Positions 6,645 to 14,026 are shown, counted from the first letter of the stretch. The stretch is 14,322 bases of DNA from Bacteroidales bacterium (GCA_023227835.1 JALOCI010000061.1:1-14322); one strand, 5' to 3'. Notes: generated by a model not told the origin, from the sequence alone. Translations and numbers: made by a program.

Positions 6645-7454
6645 ATGATTATAGGAATAGACATTGGCAGTACTACAACAAAAGCTGTAGCTGTTCAGGA
6701 CGGAAAGGTCATAAAAACAATCAAGACAAAGGCTTTTGACGCCGTAACCTCAGCAACGGGCGCTTTCGGAAAAATGATAATGGAGAGCAACGCAAGAATC
6801 TCGGATGTTGAGAGGATAATTATAACCGGAGCCGGAGCATTGAAGATAAACACAGAAATTTTCGGTATCCCGACACATAAGATAGAGGAGATAAAGGCTA
6901 TCGGAATCGGAGGGATGTTCCTCTCCGGCAGTGACAACGTAATAATAGCAAATATTGGCACCGGTACTTCTGTTATTGAGGCAACAAAGGAAAAAATCAC
7001 CCACCTGGGAGGAACCGGAGTAGGAGGTGGAACAATTACAGGATTGGCAAAAGAGTTGATTAAGACTCAGACATTTGATAACATATTAAACCTTGCAGAC
7101 CATGGAGATCTGACACAGGTTGATCTTTTGATTGAGGACATTTCAGACCTTGACATAAGTTTCCTTGACAGAAAGGCGACTGCTGCCAACTTCGGAAAAA
7201 TGCTCGATACGGCAGAGAAGGAGGATATTGCACTTGGTATAATCAACATGGTATATCAGGTAATTGGTGTAATCTCAATGTTTGCAGCTAAAAGCAGAAA
7301 CAAGGACACCGTACTGATAACAGGAAACGGAAGCAAGAACAGAATAGGAAAAAGAATCCTGGACGAGATTTCGGTAATGTACAATGTTAAATTTGTATTT
7401 CCTGTAGATGCTGAATATGCAACGGCAATAGGTGCAGCATTGTCCGGGTATTGA
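6645..7454 (+). CDS. coaW: Type II pantothenate kinase (CoaW-like)
   Basis: The protein has 269 residues, about the length of Staphylococcus aureus CoaW. It has an acetate-kinase/Hsp70-type ATPase fold: phosphate-1 loop GIDIGSTTTK (4-13), ITGAGAL (60-66), the acidic E81-E82 where the catalytic Glu is expected (equivalent to VEFDA in CoaW), IGTGTS (104-109), LGGTGVGGGTITGL (121-134), ATAANFGKML (about 178-187) and a C-terminal ITGNGSKN and AIGAAL. These match type II (eukaryotic/staphylococcal-like) pantothenate kinases, which phosphorylate pantothenate in the first step of coenzyme A synthesis. The residue before LGGTG is His120, where CoaW has Arg. The A-rich stretch before the ATG replaces a Shine-Dalgarno. 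The gene is monocistronic and ends 4 bases from the convergent GH18 gene. A BadF/HgdC-type activator was considered less likely because the GTGVGGG/AANFG pattern is pantothenate-kinase-like. Confidence 0.85.
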   Translation: MIIGIDIGSTTTKAVAVQDGKVIKTIKTKAFDAVTSATGAFGKMIMESNARISDVERIIITGAGALKINTEIFGIPTHKIEEIKAIGIGGMFLSGSDNVIIANIGTGTSVIEATKEKITHLGGTGVGGGTITGLAKELIKTQTFDNILNLADHGDLTQVDLLIEDISDLDISFLDRKATAANFGKMLDTAEKEDIALGIINMVYQVIGVISMFAAKSRNKDTVLITGNGSKNRIGKRILDEISVMYNVKFVFPVDAEYATAIGAALSGY

Positions 7455-7458
7455 TTCT

Positions 7459-8589
7459 CTACCTCTTCATGGCTGCTTCCCATACAGCCTTTCTAAGGGT
7501 TCCGGATGCATCATCGGCATCATAACTCCAATACATCATGCCTTTCATGCCGCGATTGAGCATCCATGCGCCTTTTATTGAGATACTCCTTTCGTTGTCA
7601 TAGCCGCAAAAGTATACTCCGTTTTTTGTTACGAAAGGAACGCTTGCAGCGTTATCCCAGTTATCGATCTTGTAAATATTACTGTCAAGTTTGATTATTG
7701 AATTGTAGTTTAATGAAGTGGGCTTTTCAGAGTAGGAGTGTGAGCCGTAAAATGGTATGCCCAATACTAGCTTGCTTGCCGGTACACCTTTGCTCAGATA
7801 TGCATTAATAGCCCTTTCACAATCCCAGTAAGCTGTTGCATCCTTTAGTGCTGAATGGTGATGTGGTGCCGTATCCATATTGTAAGTCATTATATTTACC
7901 CAATCAGTGTACGGGGCAACTGCAGAAACGTCTATATATCTGGATCCGCCGGAAGAGGTAAGCTGTCTGTCTTTTACATATCCTGCATATGTCAGTAAGT
8001 GGTTGCTCCCCAGAGTTTCACGGAGTTGTTTCATAAGTAATGTGTAATTATCGGTGTCGACAGCAGGGTCACAGGCATGTCCGCTCCATGAAAGGCCCGG
8101 GAACTCCCAGTCTATGTCTACGCCGTCAATACCCCACCTGTTTATGAAATCCAGACAATCCAGAGCAAATGCTTTTCTATATTGGTCCGATTTTGATAGA
8201 GCTGAAAATCCTCCGCCCTGTGTGTTGTCGGAATTTTCTACAGTGTGAATGAAAGAGATGAGTATCTTAAGGTCCGGATATTGATTTTTTAGTGCAACTA
8301 TCTGTCTGAAACGATCTTCCTTTCCCTGTAATTTAAAACCTTTGTATACACCGTTATCAACATATAATTCGGCAAAAGCGTAATTGATATGGGTAAGTAA
8401 ACGTGCGTCAGGGATGGCAGTTCCCCAATATGTTACATAGGCCGCGACAACTCTGCCTTCCACTTTTTTTGCAGGTTCATAAACTTGGGGTTTGTCTCCC
8501 GGAGTGTCCGGGTCAAGGCGGTCTTGATCACAACCGGAGAGGATAAGCGCCAAACTTAATACAGCAATAAGGGCTATATTTTTTTTCAT
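7459..8589 (-). CDS. GH18-family glycoside hydrolase lipoprotein (chitinase-like)
   Basis: The 376-residue protein has a lipoprotein signal ending LILSGC (Cys20) and a short linker, then a complete GH18 TIM barrel from about residue 45. The catalytic signature DxxDxDxE is D155-G-V-D158-I-D160-W-E162, with E162 as the proton donor. MTYNMD (234-239) supplies the Tyr/Asp of the substrate-assisted mechanism, and the late strand M-M-Y-W-S-Y-D carries the conserved Trp. The strand-3 motif, normally SxGG, reads S112-F-I-H here. Family members cleave chitin, peptidoglycan-related or N-glycan chitobiose cores. With no chitin-binding module and an outer-membrane anchor, scavenging of GlcNAc oligomers is the reasonable guess. 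It stands alone, convergent with the pantothenate kinase gene and divergent from the serine hydrolase. Confidence 0.92.
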   Translation of the reverse strand: MKKNIALIAVLSLALILSGCDQDRLDPDTPGDKPQVYEPAKKVEGRVVAAYVTYWGTAIPDARLLTHINYAFAELYVDNGVYKGFKLQGKEDRFRQIVALKNQYPDLKILISFIHTVENSDNTQGGGFSALSKSDQYRKAFALDCLDFINRWGIDGVDIDWEFPGLSWSGHACDPAVDTDNYTLLMKQLRETLGSNHLLTYAGYVKDRQLTSSGGSRYIDVSAVAPYTDWVNIMTYNMDTAPHHHSALKDATAYWDCERAINAYLSKGVPASKLVLGIPFYGSHSYSEKPTSLNYNSIIKLDSNIYKIDNWDNAASVPFVTKNGVYFCGYDNERSISIKGAWMLNRGMKGMMYWSYDADDASGTLRKAVWEAAMKR

Positions 8590-8681
8590 AGTTTTAATTA
8601 AGTTTTAGGAAAAACCAAAGATTCAAAAAATATTCGATATTTGTTAACATCAAGATTCAAAAATATTTAGTAATTTAGGCT

Positions 8682-9776
8682 ATGTTAACAATTTTGATCT
8701 GTTCGCTTATGATGTCATTAAACGGTGCTGACACTGTTACTCACAATGCCTCCGCTTACAAGGAGAAGTGCATGGCGATTGCAAAAGAGGCAAATATACC
8801 TCTGATACAGGTTGTTTATAAGCATGGTAAAAAAGAGATATCATTTGAATCCTCTCAGTCTGAAAGCATAAGTGAGTCTACTTCCCGTTCGTCTGTTTTC
8901 CAGGCGGCTTCTCTGAGTAAGCCTGTTTTTGCCTATATCGTACTTAGGATGGCGGACCGCAAAGAGATTGATTTGGACAGGCCATTGTACATGTATACCG
9001 GAATAGAGAGGTTTAAAAATAAAGAGTGGGCGAAAATTCTCACGACAAGAATGGTTCTGACACATATGACCGGATTGTCTAACTGGTCTACTTCTCCATC
9101 TTCTGAAGAGTGGCCAATTTCTGATATTGAATTTAAATTCAGGCCGGATTCATGTTTTCGATACTCAGGCGAGGCATTTGCATTTTTGCAGAGAGCCGTT
9201 GAGAAAATAAAAGGAAAATCATTGGAAGAGATAGCCAAAAGTGAGGTTTTTAAACCTCTTGGTATGATACATACAAGTTATGAATGGATTAACGAATTTG
9301 ACTCTACAGCCGTATGCGGGTATAACAAAGAGGGTGAAAACCGCGGCCAGGGAAGGCATCCACGTGCAAATGCCGCCTATACTCTAAGGACTACAGCAGA
9401 GGACTACTCGCGGTTTCTTTCGGCTTTGGCCACGGGTAAGGGGCTTAAGCCAAGAACACACAGAGAGCAGTTTAAGCCATTTATTCAGGCAATCAGAAAT
9501 GAAAACAAGAAGCGGGAATGTGAGAATTTTATTTTCTGGGGCCTCGGTGTAGGTATTGAGAAAAATAAGGAGCTTGGAAATATTATATTTCACTGGGGAG
9601 ATAACGGGAACTTCAAGGCCCTTTTTGTCTTGATACCACGTAGGTTCGGACACCATTCGTCTCAACTGGTTTATTTTACCAACAGCGCTTACGGCCACGA
9701 TATCATTGACAAGATTACAAAACTCTTTTTTAATAATAAAGAGCCTCTGAAAATTGATAAATGGGTAAATGAATGA
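8682..9776 (+). CDS. Serine hydrolase, class C beta-lactamase / penicillin-binding-protein-like
   Basis: The 364-residue protein has a short N-terminal signal-like stretch (MLTILICSLMMSLNGA). The nucleophile motif SxxK is S77-L-S-K80 in FQAASLSKPVF. The second motif, YxN in beta-lactamases, is Y161-S-G163, the YSG variant seen in many esterase-like members. The third motif is H304-W-G-D in IFHWGDNGNFKA, in place of K-T-G. The helix MVLTHMTGLSNW (124-135) is the typical lid region. Proteins of this type hydrolyse peptides, esters or beta-lactams in the periplasm, and the sequence does not show which. The Y-S-G and HWGDN motifs favour an esterase or peptidase over a resistance beta-lactamase. 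Its stop overlaps the ATG of the next gene (ATGA), so the two proteins are probably made together. Confidence 0.88.
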   Translation: MLTILICSLMMSLNGADTVTHNASAYKEKCMAIAKEANIPLIQVVYKHGKKEISFESSQSESISESTSRSSVFQAASLSKPVFAYIVLRMADRKEIDLDRPLYMYTGIERFKNKEWAKILTTRMVLTHMTGLSNWSTSPSSEEWPISDIEFKFRPDSCFRYSGEAFAFLQRAVEKIKGKSLEEIAKSEVFKPLGMIHTSYEWINEFDSTAVCGYNKEGENRGQGRHPRANAAYTLRTTAEDYSRFLSALATGKGLKPRTHREQFKPFIQAIRNENKKRECENFIFWGLGVGIEKNKELGNIIFHWGDNGNFKALFVLIPRRFGHHSSQLVYFTNSAYGHDIIDKITKLFFNNKEPLKIDKWVNE

Positions 9777-10579
9777 AAACTAAATTTTTTTTCGGATTTC
9801 TTCTGGCCTTTGCACCATCGTGTACATCAAACCAGACAGATGTTGCAGATCTGCTGTCGGAAGGTAGATGGGTGGACCTGACATGGGATTTTGAGGAGAG
9901 TACTGTATATTGGCCTACAAATGTGACATTTACTCATGATACCGTTGCATTCGGGATAAATGAAAAGGGGTATTTTTACTCCTCATTTAAATATGCTGCT
10001 GAAGAACATGGAGGTACGCATTTCGACGCACCTCTCCATTTTGCACAGGGTGGCAGGTCGATTGAACAGATTCCGGTCGAAGAGCTCACCGGCGAAGGTG
10101 TGCTGGTTGATATTTCAGAAAAGGTGGGGGAGAACAGGGATTACCTTATCCCTGCAACGGATTTCAATGCCTGGGAGGCTGAAAACGGAAAAATTCCCGA
10201 TGGTGCTATCGTCCTGATAAGAACCGGATTCGGGAAGTATTGGGGTAATAAACAGGAATATACCGGCACGACTAAAAGTGGCGCGGAGGGTGTTGAAGAG
10301 CTGCATTTCCCCGGTCTCTCTCCACAGGCAGCAGAGTGGCTGGTTAAAGAGCGGAAAATAAAGGCTGTCGGAATTGATACGCCAAGTATAGATTACGGGC
10401 AATCAAAAGACTTTCTTACACATAGATATCTCTGCGGCAATAATGCTACTGCTTATGAAAATCTTGCGAATCTTGAAAATTTACCTTTTACAGGGTTATA
10501 TGTAGTTGCTGCCCCGATGAAGATTAAGGGAGGAAGCGGTTCTCCCCTCAGAATATTAGCATGGATGCCTGTGGGATAA
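9773..10579 (+). CDS. Cyclase-family (kynurenine formamidase-like) exported protein
   Basis: The 268-residue protein begins with a hydrophobic signal and Cys17 (F-A-P-S-C), a weak lipobox that may give a lipoprotein. The mature part is a Cyclase-family (PF04199-type) fold: WVDLTWDFEEST (about 33-44), the metal-binding HGGTHFDAPLHF (79-90), then GAIVLIRTGFGKYW (about 143-156), a loop with HFPGLSPQAAEWL, and GIDTPSID (about 199-206). The HxGTHxDxPxH motif binds divalent metal in kynurenine formamidases and isatin hydrolases, which open amide or lactam-like bonds. The start codon is fixed by the ATGA overlap with the upstream serine hydrolase. The physiological substrate is not evident, and no tryptophan-catabolism gene is nearby. 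It ends 2 bases from the convergent pabC. Confidence 0.87.
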   Translation: MKTKFFFGFLLAFAPSCTSNQTDVADLLSEGRWVDLTWDFEESTVYWPTNVTFTHDTVAFGINEKGYFYSSFKYAAEEHGGTHFDAPLHFAQGGRSIEQIPVEELTGEGVLVDISEKVGENRDYLIPATDFNAWEAENGKIPDGAIVLIRTGFGKYWGNKQEYTGTTKSGAEGVEELHFPGLSPQAAEWLVKERKIKAVGIDTPSIDYGQSKDFLTHRYLCGNNATAYENLANLENLPFTGLYVVAAPMKIKGGSGSPLRILAWMPVG

Positions 10580-10581
10580 TC

Positions 10582-11181
10582 TCACGGTATTACAATACTG
10601 CTGCAAGGAATCGGAGGAGAGTATGAAATGTCAAGCATCGCATTTATCATCCAGCATACCTTATATTTATGAACATCTTCAATCCTGATTTCTTTCTCAT
10701 GTATTAGTCCGGCAAGGAGCATTCCTCTTCTTTTTGTTCCGTTCAAAACAAAAGTAGATGGCGTAAAAATCTGCACACCATCGGAGAATATAATATTGGA
10801 GTATGATGTGTCAGTTATAAAGCCGTCTCTGACCATTAATATATCATCACAATCACCTCTTAGCGATCTTAAACTCTCTATTTCACTGCGATCTTCATAT
10901 TTAAAACCATAGTCAATCTTGCTGCCATCGACTATTTGCAAACTTCTTACAGGTTTCAGTTCATACGGGGAAATTGAAAAACATTCTATACCAGAGGAGT
11001 ATATCACCCGAAGTTTGTATATCCCGTTGTTGTACGGAGATTTATCAGGAATCACAGATTCAAAATCAAAAAAACGCTTAATATGGAAATGGTGATATAC
11101 GGTGTTGTATGCCCTTTCTATATGAAGGTCAGGATTTACTATCCTGCCATTTTCGATTTTTATTGTTTCAATGAATCTCAT
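10582..11181 (-). CDS. pabC: Aminodeoxychorismate lyase-like class IV aminotransferase fold protein
   Basis: The 199-residue protein is a short class IV PLP enzyme. The N-terminal part has FIETIKIENGRIVNPDLHIERA (3-24), with the dG..n...H..R pattern of the family, and IYKLRVIYSSG (54-64), with the probable PLP lysine. The C-terminal half has DDILMVRDGFITDTSYSNIIF (about 111-131), then TPSTFVLNGTKRRGML (about 139-154), and it ends in W-M-I-N-A-M-L-D. PabC removes pyruvate from 4-amino-4-deoxychorismate to give p-aminobenzoate, a folate precursor. Short versions of about 200 residues are usual in Bacteroidota. The gene starts one base after the stop of pabB, which makes the assignment strong. 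Branched-chain aminotransferase is unlikely given the length and partner genes. Confidence 0.85.
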   Translation of the reverse strand: MRFIETIKIENGRIVNPDLHIERAYNTVYHHFHIKRFFDFESVIPDKSPYNNGIYKLRVIYSSGIECFSISPYELKPVRSLQIVDGSKIDYGFKYEDRSEIESLRSLRGDCDDILMVRDGFITDTSYSNIIFSDGVQIFTPSTFVLNGTKRRGMLLAGLIHEKEIRIEDVHKYKVCWMINAMLDISYSPPIPCSSIVIP

Positions 11182-11182
11182 A

Positions 11183-12166
11183 TCAGCATCCAGGAATATA
11201 AATTTTTTCTATAATCTCATCGTATTCACCTGCACAGATGCTGTTAACAGTGATTCCGCCGCCACTCCTGTAAAACATTCTCCCGTCTTCGGTTCTCTCT
11301 ATGAACCTTATTAAAACAGCAGAATCAAGAGAGTGCCCGTTAAAATATCCAAATACGCCCGTGTAAAACCCTCTCTCTTCTTTTTCGGATTCTGAAATGA
11401 GCTTTATTGTGGATGATTTAGGGGCTCCTGATACTGAACCGGCCGGAAGGAGGCTGAAAATAATGTCGCCGTAATTCTTTTCATAATTAGCAGATAAATG
11501 TCCTTTTATCTCCGAACTGACTTGGAGTATATCTCTTCGGTCGGTTGCTATTCTATCTATATACCTGAACCGTTCAACCCAAACATCATCCGAAATTTTT
11601 CCAAGGTCATTCCTGATCAGATCCACTATTGTATTGTGTTCACATATCTCTTTGTAATCATTCATGATAACTTCAGCGGCATCAGGCAGAGAGGCATCTA
11701 TTGTTCCCTTCATCGGACATGATGTTATTACCCCTTTTTCAATCAACACAAACCTTTCAGGGGAGAAACAAACGAAATCATTATAGCAGCAGATTCCAAA
11801 AGGAGATCGGGTATGCCGGAAAATATCAATTAAAGATAAGTCTGTAGCTACCTCATTCTTGACAGTCAGGTTGGCAAGATATGAGTCTCCCTTTCTTATG
11901 CCATTAAGGATACTTTCAAATTTAATTGAATAATCACTGAGAGGTATGAGATCTTTGACTGAAAGTTCGTGTTTTGTTGTTCTACCGCTAAACGTTTCAA
12001 CGTCATTGCATACGTTGCCTGCTCTGAACAGCACCTCTTGTTGAGAAAGAGGATTATCTATGAAAAGACCCCTTTTGATTTCAAAATCAACGGCAAATAA
12101 AAAGGGACGTGAGAGCAGTCCTGACTCGTTCATGTTTTGCCTCACTTTATCTGCCGGGATGTACAT
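11183..12166 (-). CDS. pabB: Aminodeoxychorismate synthase component I
   Basis: The 327-residue chorismate-binding enzyme converts chorismate plus ammonia to aminodeoxychorismate. The N-terminal MNESG..PFLFAVDFE (12-29) is the usual beginning of short Bacteroidota PabB proteins. The key motif is C-P-M-K153-G-T: the Lys in this motif is characteristic of PabB, where TrpE has Ala. NTIVDLIRNDLGKI (178-191), LLPAGSVSGAPK (239-250), GFYTGVFGYF (266-275) and SGGGITVNS (301-309) are the conserved active-site blocks. It is shorter than E. coli PabB (about 450) because the N-terminal domain is reduced. It is coupled to pabC and divergent from pabA, which supplies the ammonia. The start at 12166 places the N-terminus where family alignment expects it. 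Confidence 0.92.
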   Translation of the reverse strand: MYIPADKVRQNMNESGLLSRPFLFAVDFEIKRGLFIDNPLSQQEVLFRAGNVCNDVETFSGRTTKHELSVKDLIPLSDYSIKFESILNGIRKGDSYLANLTVKNEVATDLSLIDIFRHTRSPFGICCYNDFVCFSPERFVLIEKGVITSCPMKGTIDASLPDAAEVIMNDYKEICEHNTIVDLIRNDLGKISDDVWVERFRYIDRIATDRRDILQVSSEIKGHLSANYEKNYGDIIFSLLPAGSVSGAPKSSTIKLISESEKEERGFYTGVFGYFNGHSLDSAVLIRFIERTEDGRMFYRSGGGITVNSICAGEYDEIIEKIYIPGC

Positions 12167-12173
12167 ATTTTTT

Positions 12174-12205
12174 TCTGGTAAATGTAGCCATATTATATAA
12201 TTTTG
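12174..12205 (+). promoter_or_regulatory. Candidate promoter of pabA
   Basis: TAATTTTG at 12198-12205 exactly matches TAnnTTTG, and TCTG at 12174-12177 (3 of 4 to TTTG) lies 20 bases upstream. The predicted transcription start falls at about 12210-12212, at or next to the pabA ATG (12210), which would give a leaderless or nearly leaderless message. Confidence 0.4.
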
Positions 12206-12209
12206 CTAC

Positions 12210-12788
12210 ATGAAGAGAATACTTCTTGTCGATAATAAAGACTCATTTGTATATAATATATATCACCTTGTAAATCGGTGCTCTTCATGCGGTATTGATA
12301 TTGTGCAAAATGACGATATCCCGTTCGCGAATCTTGGAGAATACAGCCATATAATACTCTCTCCTGGACCCGGCTTGCCGTCAGAAGCCGGAGATATGCC
12401 TAAGCTGATAGAGGCTGTGTGCAATACTCACTCTGTTTTGGGAATTTGCCTGGGCCACCAGGCTATTGCTTCTCATTTCGGAGCAAGACTCATTAACCTT
12501 CAGTCTCCTTTGCATGGTCACAGAACATATTTGAAGATTATTGACAAGAGTGATCCGATTGTCGGTAATGTAAAAGGGTATGTTGGACTATATCATTCGT
12601 GGTCTGTTGAAGCAGAAACGCTCCCTGACGAATTGACCACAGGGTCTGTATCCGAGAGAGGTGATGTTATGTCAATATTTCATAAACGACTCCCTCTGTT
12701 CGGCATACAGTTTCATCCGGAATCTATTATGTGTAGTTGCGGTGAACAGATAATCGCCAATTGGCTGTCTGTCCGGCAGTCAGGGTAG
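12210..12788 (+). CDS. pabA: Aminodeoxychorismate synthase component II, glutamine amidotransferase
   Basis: The 192-residue protein is a class I (triad) glutamine amidotransferase. The start is LLVDNKDSFVYNIYHLV (5-21), typical of TrpG/PabA. The oxyanion and nucleophile block is LGICLGHQAIA (77-87), with Cys80. SPGPGLPSEAGDM (51-63) and GLYHSWSV (126-133) are conserved, and the triad closes with H169 and E171 in GIQFHPES. It liberates ammonia from glutamine for PabB, encoded 43 bases away on the other strand. No trp biosynthetic gene is nearby and the partner is PabB, so pabA is preferred over trpG; many bacteria use one amphibolic subunit for both. There is no Shine-Dalgarno before the ATG, and homology fixes this start within a few residues. 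Confidence 0.9.
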   Translation: MKRILLVDNKDSFVYNIYHLVNRCSSCGIDIVQNDDIPFANLGEYSHIILSPGPGLPSEAGDMPKLIEAVCNTHSVLGICLGHQAIASHFGARLINLQSPLHGHRTYLKIIDKSDPIVGNVKGYVGLYHSWSVEAETLPDELTTGSVSERGDVMSIFHKRLPLFGIQFHPESIMCSCGEQIIANWLSVRQSG

Positions 12789-12827
12789 TTTAATGAATTT
12801 CAGGTGACAACGGCACGATTAATGTTG

Positions 12828-12835
12828 TAACTTTA
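12828..12835 (+). promoter_or_regulatory. Candidate -7 box for the small lysine-rich gene
   Basis: TAACTTTA differs by one base from TAnnTTTG and sits in GTTGTAACTTTACAG, close in form to common Bacteroidota -7 regions. Transcription would begin near 12842, leaving a short leader before the ATG at 12854 or 12860. No strong -33 element is seen. Confidence 0.35.
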
Positions 12836-12859
12836 CAGTGACAATTAAACTGTATGGTT

Positions 12860-12973
12860 ATGTCAAAAGAAAAAGAACCTAAAGAAAAATCTGCTAAAAA
12901 GGAGCCTAAGATGACTCTTAAGGAAAAACGTGCAGCCAAGATGGCCAAGCGTGAAGAAAAAAGCCATGCATAA
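12860..12973 (+). CDS. Small lysine-rich basic protein, 37 residues
   Basis: An open frame encodes 37 residues starting MSKEKEPKEK, with a basic helical core TLKEKRAAKMAKREEK (19-34). A second in-frame ATG six bases upstream (12854) would add two residues. About one third of residues are Lys, and there are no aromatics, cysteines or signal peptide. A candidate -7 box precedes it, and a strong hairpin terminator begins 25 bases after its stop, so it has the layout of an independent transcription unit. Similar very short Lys/Ala/Glu-rich proteins are often left unannotated in Bacteroidota. A nucleic-acid- or ribosome-associated role is possible from charge alone; I assign no function. Confidence 0.65.
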   Translation: MSKEKEPKEKSAKKEPKMTLKEKRAAKMAKREEKSHA

Positions 12974-12997
12974 CAACGCAGGCACTATTAAATGACA

Positions 12998-13027
12998 GAA
13001 CCCCGCCTTAAAGCGGGGTTCTTGTTT
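12998..13027 (+). terminator. Rho-independent terminator after the small lysine-rich gene
   Basis: A perfect 9-bp stem, GAACCCCGC (12998-13006) with GCGGGGTTC (13013-13021), closes a six-base loop and is followed by TTGTTTATT. It lies between two convergent units. On the minus strand the T tract is poor, but the hairpin could also serve the ASCH-like gene ending at 13026. Confidence 0.85.
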
Positions 13028-13418
13028 ATTCCTTTATTGAAGATCCCAGAAAATAGTCTATACACATTGCCGGGTATTCCAGCCCCTTTTCCATTTTGAA
13101 GATCTGAGTCTCGTTCTCATCCATAAGAAACAGTACCTCTGCCTCTTTGACTTCCACATGATATGAAGGCCTGTTTTCTCCTTCATAGGTGGAGGGTTTG
13201 AGAATAATCGAGTCATATTTTATGGGCTGTACGTAAATATCACGAGTACCATCGGGTATTGAGTCCCATTCAGTATACTTCGTGTGAGATATCAAGTCTT
13301 CAAACCCAATATATTTAGAGGAGTTGGACGGCTTGATATCGCGTGTCACAATCCTCTTCTTTCCCGCCACAATCTCTTCGAATTCTTTTTGCTTGATGTT
13401 TAGAGTAAGAGTTTTCAT
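13026..13418 (-). CDS. ASCH-domain-like protein
   Basis: The 130-residue soluble protein opens with MKTLTLNIKQKEFEEIVAGKKR, the pattern of ASCH domains (beta strand, helix, then the G-K-K turn), followed by R26-D-I-K-P. The central YVQPIKYDSIIL strand and YHVEVKEAEVLFL (85-97) fit the beta barrel of the PUA-like fold, and a final IDYFLG segment closes it. ASCH proteins bind RNA or modified nucleosides; some bacterial ones hydrolyse N4-acetylcytidine. The catalytic residues of that activity cannot be confirmed here. The stop overlaps the downstream end of the terminator. Assignment rests on the N-terminal motif and overall length. Confidence 0.6.
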   Translation of the reverse strand: MKTLTLNIKQKEFEEIVAGKKRIVTRDIKPSNSSKYIGFEDLISHTKYTEWDSIPDGTRDIYVQPIKYDSIILKPSTYEGENRPSYHVEVKEAEVLFLMDENETQIFKMEKGLEYPAMCIDYFLGSSIKE

Positions 13419-13549
13419 ATATATGTGTTTTAATTGACATCAAGTACGTTAGAATAAATATATGAAAAAAAAGGTCATCATCCAAATTTATTAATTATGG
13501 AAGAGATAATGAAAGTGTTGGGTAATGAATGAAATACAGCTTATTGCTG

Positions 13550-14026
13550 TTATTCCGAAAGGGTAAAAAATCGAGTTCCTATTAAACGTCTGTCATTGGT
13601 ATCCCGCTTTACAATGAAATACTCGATTTTCCATTTGCCAAGCAACTTGATGCTCGGATATATAATCATTGTACTGAATCCTGATTCATAAAATCCGAAG
13701 GGGCCGAATTTTTCAATACTTTTGTCGGGGTAGGTTATTATATACTCGCACAACCAGAGAGGTAATCCGTTTTCGTTAAGAAAATCTTTTGTCGGAGGTC
13801 CTGCAATCCATGTTGCAAACACCTTTTCCGTTCCCGGGGAGAGCCTGAGGTTATATATCTCCCTTTCAGACCACTTGCTCCCTTTTTTGACAATCCTTAA
13901 TTCCTTGTCATAGTCAGAGGTGTCAAGTATTCCGATTCCTATATCTTTTACAGACCATTCCTGCCCGTATGAAAGACCCCATATAATTAAAGACAAAGCT
14001 GTGATAATCACACGTCTTATCTTCAT
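13550..14026 (-). CDS. Small exported protein of unknown function
   Basis: The 158-residue protein has a clear Sec signal peptide, M-K-I-R-R followed by a hydrophobic stretch to G-L-S-Y-G-Q near residue 22. I recognise no family. The mature part is rich in aromatic residues and beta-like alternation, with FATWIAGPPTKDFL (about 68-81), LWLCEYIITYPDKS and a closing GKWKIEYFIVKRDTNDR strand pair. The end (G-x-W-x-I-E-x-F) resembles small Bacteroidota secreted beta-sandwich proteins that close on an F-rich strand. It has a single cysteine (Cys93) in the mature part. It stands between the ASCH-like gene and the radical SAM fragment, with gaps of 131 and 49 bases, so it is probably transcribed alone or after the maturase. 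Confidence 0.75.
   Translation of the reverse strand: MKIRRVIITALSLIIWGLSYGQEWSVKDIGIGILDTSDYDKELRIVKKGSKWSEREIYNLRLSPGTEKVFATWIAGPPTKDFLNENGLPLWLCEYIITYPDKSIEKFGPFGFYESGFSTMIIYPSIKLLGKWKIEYFIVKRDTNDRRLIGTRFFTLSE

Noticed and set aside
6695..7004. Two overlapping minus-strand frames across the pantothenate kinase gene
   Set aside because: They are antisense to a gene with strong family motifs and carry no independent promoter or motif.
6645..7454. BadF/HgdC-type activator of 2-hydroxyacyl-CoA dehydratase
   Set aside because: The ATPase fold is shared, but the [4Fe-4S] cysteines are absent and the GGTGVGGG and TAANFG blocks match type II pantothenate kinases.
11183..12788. Anthranilate synthase (trpE/trpG) instead of pabB/pabA
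   Set aside because: The chorismate enzyme has Lys in the CPMKGT motif, characteristic of PabB, and pabC is adjacent; no trp gene is visible.
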